A stretch of 6,774 nucleotides of DNA. It comes from CAZEZY01 sp964516635 (GTDB lineage: Bacteria; Pseudomonadota; Gammaproteobacteria; Burkholderiales; Burkholderiaceae_C). The notes beneath the pieces are model-generated. The model did no database searches, was not told the DNA's origin, and saw nothing but the letters and a program-made list of their open reading frames with translations. The position numbers were made by a program, and so were the translations under genes. Within the stretch, counting starts at the first letter, position 1. Every line of letters begins with the position of its first letter. The stretch lies in assembly GCA_964516635.1 (NCBI GenBank), contig CAZEZY010000128.1:1-6774 (forward strand), read 5' to 3'. Shown in pieces: positions 6,098 through 6,774 of this stretch.

Positions 6098-6774
6098 TCA
6101 AGCAACATTACCGGCCACAATGCCCATCACCGCCATCCTGACGGCAATGCCGAAGGTCACCTGCGGCAACACCACACTCTGCTGGCCATCGACCACGACG
6201 GAGTCGATTTCCACCCCCCGGTTGATGGGACCGGGGTGCATGACGATGGCGTCGGGCTTGGCCCAGCGCATGCGATCGGGCGTGACGCCAAAGCTCTTGA
6301 AATACTCCTGGCTGGACGGCAGCAGTGCGCCGCTCATGCGCTCGTTCTGCAGGCGCAGGGTAATCACCACGTCACAGCCCTTGATGCCCTCTTCCAGCGT
6401 GTGGCACACCCGCACGCCCATCTGCGACAAGTCGCTGGGAACCAGGGTGCGCGGGCCCACCACACGGACATCCGGACAGCCCAGGGTGGTCAGCGCATGG
6501 ATGTCGGATCGGGCCACACGCGAGTGCAGCACGTCGCCCACGATCGCCACCGACAGCCTGGTGAAGTCTTTCTTGTAATGGCGAATGGTGTACATGTCCA
6601 GCAGCCCCTGGGTGGGGTGGGCGTGTCGCCCGTCGCCGGCGTTGATCACGTGCACGTGCGGGGCCACGTGCTGCGAAATCAGGTAGGGCGCGCCCGACTC
6701 GCTGTGGCGCACCACAAAGATGTCGGCCGCCATCGCGCTCAGGTTGGCGATGGTGTCGAGGAGGCTTTCGCCCT
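6098..6774 (-). CDS. pyrB: Aspartate carbamoyltransferase catalytic subunit PyrB (N-terminus outside window)
   Basis: 224 C-terminal residues; the frame runs off the right edge, beginning GESLLDTIANLSAMAAD, so the ATG at 6733 is internal and not the true start. The enzyme transfers the carbamoyl group of carbamoyl phosphate to aspartate, the first committed step of UMP synthesis. Visible motifs, numbered within the fragment: VVRHSESGAP (Arg22), HAHPTQGLLD (His52, Gln55; carbamoyl-phosphate site), GDVLHSRVARSD at 79-90, the aspartate-binding segment LRLQNERM at 139-146, and HPGPINRGVEID at 179-190. The missing part would be roughly 95-110 residues for a usual length near 320-335, and includes the STRTR-type motif. 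The GDVLHSRVARS and NERMSGALLPS wording resembles the class that pairs with PyrC' and does not use a PyrI regulatory chain. It is followed after 12 nt by pyrC', as expected for that class. Confidence 0.95.
   Translation of the reverse strand, partial: GESLLDTIANLSAMAADIFVVRHSESGAPYLISQHVAPHVHVINAGDGRHAHPTQGLLDMYTIRHYKKDFTRLSVAIVGDVLHSRVARSDIHALTTLGCPDVRVVGPRTLVPSDLSQMGVRVCHTLEEGIKGCDVVITLRLQNERMSGALLPSSQEYFKSFGVTPDRMRWAKPDAIVMHPGPINRGVEIDSVVVDGQQSVVLPQVTFGIAVRMAVMGIVAGNVA

Noticed and set aside
5487..6578. Plus-strand frame of 363 codons opposite pyrC' and pyrB
   Set aside because: Ser/Thr/Pro-rich shadow of two recognised genes; it spans their junction.

Overview
The window is GC-rich, gene-dense bacterial DNA. 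It holds two convergent gene blocks with almost no intergenic space. Gene content and order suggest a betaproteobacterium of the Burkholderiales, most likely Comamonadaceae-like: a UraD/allantoate-amidohydrolase fusion beside PuuE, and pyrB followed by a catalytically degenerate dihydroorotase, a PlsC-type acyltransferase and a DUF2889 protein. This taxonomic call is inferred from general knowledge of such loci; no search was run.

Plus strand, 1-3341: a purine (urate/allantoin) degradation block. It has the C-terminal end of the metal-independent allantoinase PuuE, then a 592-residue fusion of OHCU decarboxylase (UraD) to an allantoate amidohydrolase of the M20 type (AllC-like). Last is a 416-residue M20-fold protein of unknown substrate whose metal site looks altered. 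Together the first two genes would turn OHCU into S-allantoin (UraD), allantoin into allantoate (PuuE), and allantoate into ureidoglycine plus ammonia and CO2 (AllC domain). The third gene may act on a later or side intermediate, but the sequence does not show which.

Minus strand, 6774 down to 3351: a pyrimidine-biosynthesis block. It starts with pyrB (aspartate carbamoyltransferase, N-terminus outside the window). Next is a PyrC'/PyrX-type pseudo-dihydroorotase that has lost its zinc ligands and probably serves as a structural subunit of the PyrB holoenzyme. Then come a 1-acylglycerol-3-phosphate acyltransferase (plsC-like) whose ATG overlaps the pyrC' stop, and a DUF2889 protein probably started by TTG from a ribosome binding site that overlaps the plsC stop. 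The spacing (12 nt, 4-nt overlap, 12 nt) argues for one mRNA with coupled translation.

The two blocks meet tail to tail with 9 nt between stop codons at 3341 and 3351. No RNA genes, mobile elements, CRISPR arrays or large repeats were seen, and there is no gene-free stretch above 25 nt. The promoters of both blocks must lie outside the window. Nothing here looks like a wholly new system. The items most worth checking are the UraD-AllC fusion, the odd M20 metal site, and the pyrimidine/phospholipid gene coupling.
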